Shown here: positions 61,783 to 64,000 of the stretch, in pieces
Layout of the letters: each line of letters starts with the position of its first letter
Numbering within the stretch: the stretch's first letter is position 1
Assembly: GCF_028769735.1 (NCBI RefSeq)
Contig: NC_088171.1
Coordinates: 146,651,917 to 146,715,916, forward strand
Source: Zonotrichia leucophrys gambelii
Taxonomy: Eukaryota > Chordata > Aves > Passeriformes > Passerellidae
DNA length: 64,000 nucleotides
Reading direction: 5' to 3'
Notes under the pieces: model-generated
Databases searched by the model: none
Told to the model about the DNA's origin: nothing
The model's input: the letters and a program-made list of their open reading frames with translations, nothing else
Program-made: the position numbers and the translations under genes

Positions 61783-62055
61783 ACAATCATAGAATGGTTT
61801 GGGTTGGAAGGGGCATTTATGATCACCTTGTTCCAAACACCTCTCACATCCCTCCAGCAGGGACCCCTTCCACTAAACCAGGTGGCTCAACGCCCCATCC
61901 AACCTGGCTTCCAGGGGTAGGGCATCCTTAACTTCTCTGGGCAACATGTGCCTCACCACCCTCACAGTAAAGAATTTCTTCCTAATATCTAATCCAAATC
62001 TGCCCTTTTTCAGCTTAAAGTCATTCCCTCCATTCCTACCCTTGTTTGTCCTTGC
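61783..62055 (-). mobile_element. CR1 LINE 3' fragment
   Basis: A well-preserved reversed CR1: acaatcatagaatggtttgg, gttggaaggggcatttatg, ccactaaaccaggtggctca, gccccatccaacctggct, cctcaccaccctcacagt, aaagaatttcttcctaatat and ttcagcttaaagtcattcc. This is the same subfamily as the copies split at 30545 and 449. Confidence 0.92.
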
Positions 62056-63290
62056 ATCTTCTTCAATTGTTTATCTCAACAAGATGGTTCAAATGTTGCT
62101 TTAAGATTTTTATTTCTATTTTTACTCTTTATGAAGAAATATGGCTGTATTCTGCTGTACATACATCCACACAATTCCTGTTGGCAGGTGTAGGAGTTTC
62201 ATAGGAAAAATCCCAAGCCCTGAGAGATGTAGTCTGTGAGTACATAGTCCATCACAATTAGAGAACACTGGTTTACCATGGCTCTGCTTCTTTCACAACC
62301 TAGCTAATGCTAGATAGCTACATTTTCTGCAACTAATATTTGTCAAAACAATGAAAAATCTTTAGTTATAATAGTGTAAATACTGGTTAAATCCTTAAGG
62401 AATACAAACCTGACTAGTAACTATTCACTAGTAACAGGACTGATATCAGATTTATATGTCTGCAGGTTATATTCTGCTGTAAGCAAGAAATTTACTTGCT
62501 AATATTAATCCAAATATACAGCTTGTTGCTGAACAAACATAGAAAAGTTGAAAGGTCTTCTGGATTTTATAATCTATGCTTCTCTCTCACTGAAAACAAC
62601 CCAAACATAAATAGGTAATTAAAGGTATGACTGACTTATTCTTACTTTGCTAATGCATGTGTTTTTAGAATCCTGTTACAATAATTATATATTACATTAG
62701 CATTCATTCTTGCAATTAATGTTCTGTTATGTGAACAGACAATAATTGCTGTTTACAGATTAATGGAGCCAGTTGTGCAGGTGCTTTTAGTCAAATTTGG
62801 GAATGGTCAGCAAAACTTTGTTTCACATCTGATGGTTTCGACAGCATCAGATGTTACCACTGTGGCTGAGATCCTTCTGATGTGGTTTTACAAGAAGAGA
62901 CTGCAATGTGCTTAGCATGGGTCTGCAGGGTAAACCTGTGCAGGAGTTGATGAAGAAGGAAACATTTTACTTGCTCTGAGATATAACTCACCATGAGAAC
63001 CTGAGCTGAAGCTGTTGAGCACAGAAGCGGGGGATTCTTGCAGTCATGAAGGCTCTTCCTGTTATTTATTGATGGGCATGAGAACAACTCTACAGACTTA
63101 AAGACTGTAAAAAAAAAAAACACTGTTCATAAATGTGAGCCACCTTGGGTAAACCCCAGAGTATAGGAGGTCCAAGTGCTAAAACAGCATTCACAGAAGG
63201 TGTCATTCTAAACTGGGAACTGTCTTATCCCCTTTCTCTTGTGAGACCCCTAAACTTACATCACATCTAAAAGTCAACAGGACCAGAGAG
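62056..63290. other. unique DNA, candidate conserved non-coding block at 62.63-62.79 kb
   Basis: No gene is supported. Positions about 62630-62790 are non-repetitive and rich in homeodomain-like cores (tgctaatgcatg, gcaattaatg, acaataattgctg, agattaatgg), as in many vertebrate conserved elements; this is inference from motif texture only. Confidence 0.4.
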
Positions 63291-63600
63291 GGTTAACCTT
63301 GGCTGAGGGTCAAACTCCCACACAGCATCTCACTCCCTATCCTCAATAGGATGGGGAAGAAACTATGGCAGAAAAATCTGTGTGTTGAGACAAGGACAGG
63401 GAAAGCACTTACCAGGGATTCCTGCCCTGGGCCTGGAGCCCCTCTGTCCCTCCCTGTCCTCCATCCCCCTTGGGGTCTCTCTGCTGCTTCCTCCTTGTCT
63501 GACATTGCTGCCTTTGGCCTGTTCTGGAAACTCTTTCTCCCTCAGGCATCACCAGCTTGGATGTCAGAGATGTTCCCTGAATTTGGGTCACATGAAAAGA
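63291..63600 (-). mobile_element. LTR fragment of an endogenous retrovirus
   Basis: ggttaaccttggctgagggt, caaactcccacacagcatct, aggatggggaagaaac, tgttgagacaaggacaggga and gcacttaccagggattcc match, in reverse, an avian LTR family that the fragment at 49010 also resembles. The right part (63420-63600) is GC-richer and less certain. Overlapping frames here in three reading frames are products of composition. Confidence 0.55.
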
Positions 63601-64000
63601 CCTTATGAGACGTCACATGGTGTATAAGAAGTCATAGAGTCTCACATGAAACATAAGGACTTAAAGTTCTTTTCCTGATTTAAAGATTTATGGCTCAGAA
63701 AGTTATGAAAATATGTGTAGTCTCACAGTGAAGTTAGAGAGACATTCTGGTAAGAGATTTGCCATATGTCTTCAGCTCTCCTGTAAATGGCTGTGGTTCT
63801 ATTCATAGCAAGCCCTGAAGAAAGATGGCTGAAAAAAGGGTTTTGACAACAGGAATATATCTTTGTTAATAAGCTCCTTTGGAAATCTGAACAATCTTAC
63901 AGGATGTCTTCTGTTCTCATTTCCCTTTTCTTATATTAATTAATTTCCTGATCACCACTGATGGATATGTTTCAAGTGAGCCATAGTATGTCAAACTGAT
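63601..64000. other. unique DNA, no gene seen
   Basis: Nothing recognisable to the end of the window. Confidence 0.5.

Overview
The window looks like AT-rich bird DNA, most likely from a songbird (passerine). The evidence is its repeats. There are many 5'-truncated CR1 LINE fragments whose 3' ends carry the ATTCTATG-type tail, and several solo LTRs of endogenous retrovirus families that I recognise from passerine and other avian genomes. These family assignments come from memory of consensus sequences, not from a search. I found no protein-coding gene, RNA gene or CRISPR array that I can support. The long open frames are by-products of simple repeats or of decayed CR1/LTR sequence. The window is best read as a gene desert or the inside of a very long intron.

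Layout. 0.4-1.8 kb: a CR1 copy on the + strand, split by a minus-strand solo LTR and carrying a perfect 72-bp inverted repeat that looks like a template-switch mutation. 2.5-2.9 kb and 4.9-5.2 kb: two more solo LTRs of the same broad family, each bounded by 6-bp target duplications with one mismatch; the second lies just beyond a CR1 3' end. 6.27-7.68 kb: a 1.4-kb TTCC array repeatedly interrupted by the pentamer GCCAC. 9.3-10.1 kb: a CR1 fragment, a decayed pyrimidine tract and a TCTCC array. 12.6-12.8 kb: a CR1 tail that grew into ATTCT and then CCATT pentamers. 14.7-15.3 kb: a minus-strand LTR with TATA box and polyadenylation signal. 24.7-25.4 kb: a solo LTR with a perfect 5-bp target duplication. 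26.05-26.6 kb: a GAAA-type purine array. 27.1-27.8 kb: an A/C-rich block, a G/T-rich block and a CR1. 30.5-31.95 kb: a CR1 split by a minus-strand LTR, followed by a second CR1. 33-58 kb: sparse CR1 fragments in otherwise unique AT-rich DNA. 60.3-63.6 kb: another minus-strand LTR, a CR1 and an LTR fragment.

No genes act together here. The content worth a second look is structural: nested insertions that give relative ages, the hairpin inside the CR1, the composite microsatellite, three large polypurine-polypyrimidine arrays, and a few non-repetitive blocks rich in homeodomain/POU-like motifs that could be conserved regulatory elements. I did not find a new biological system.
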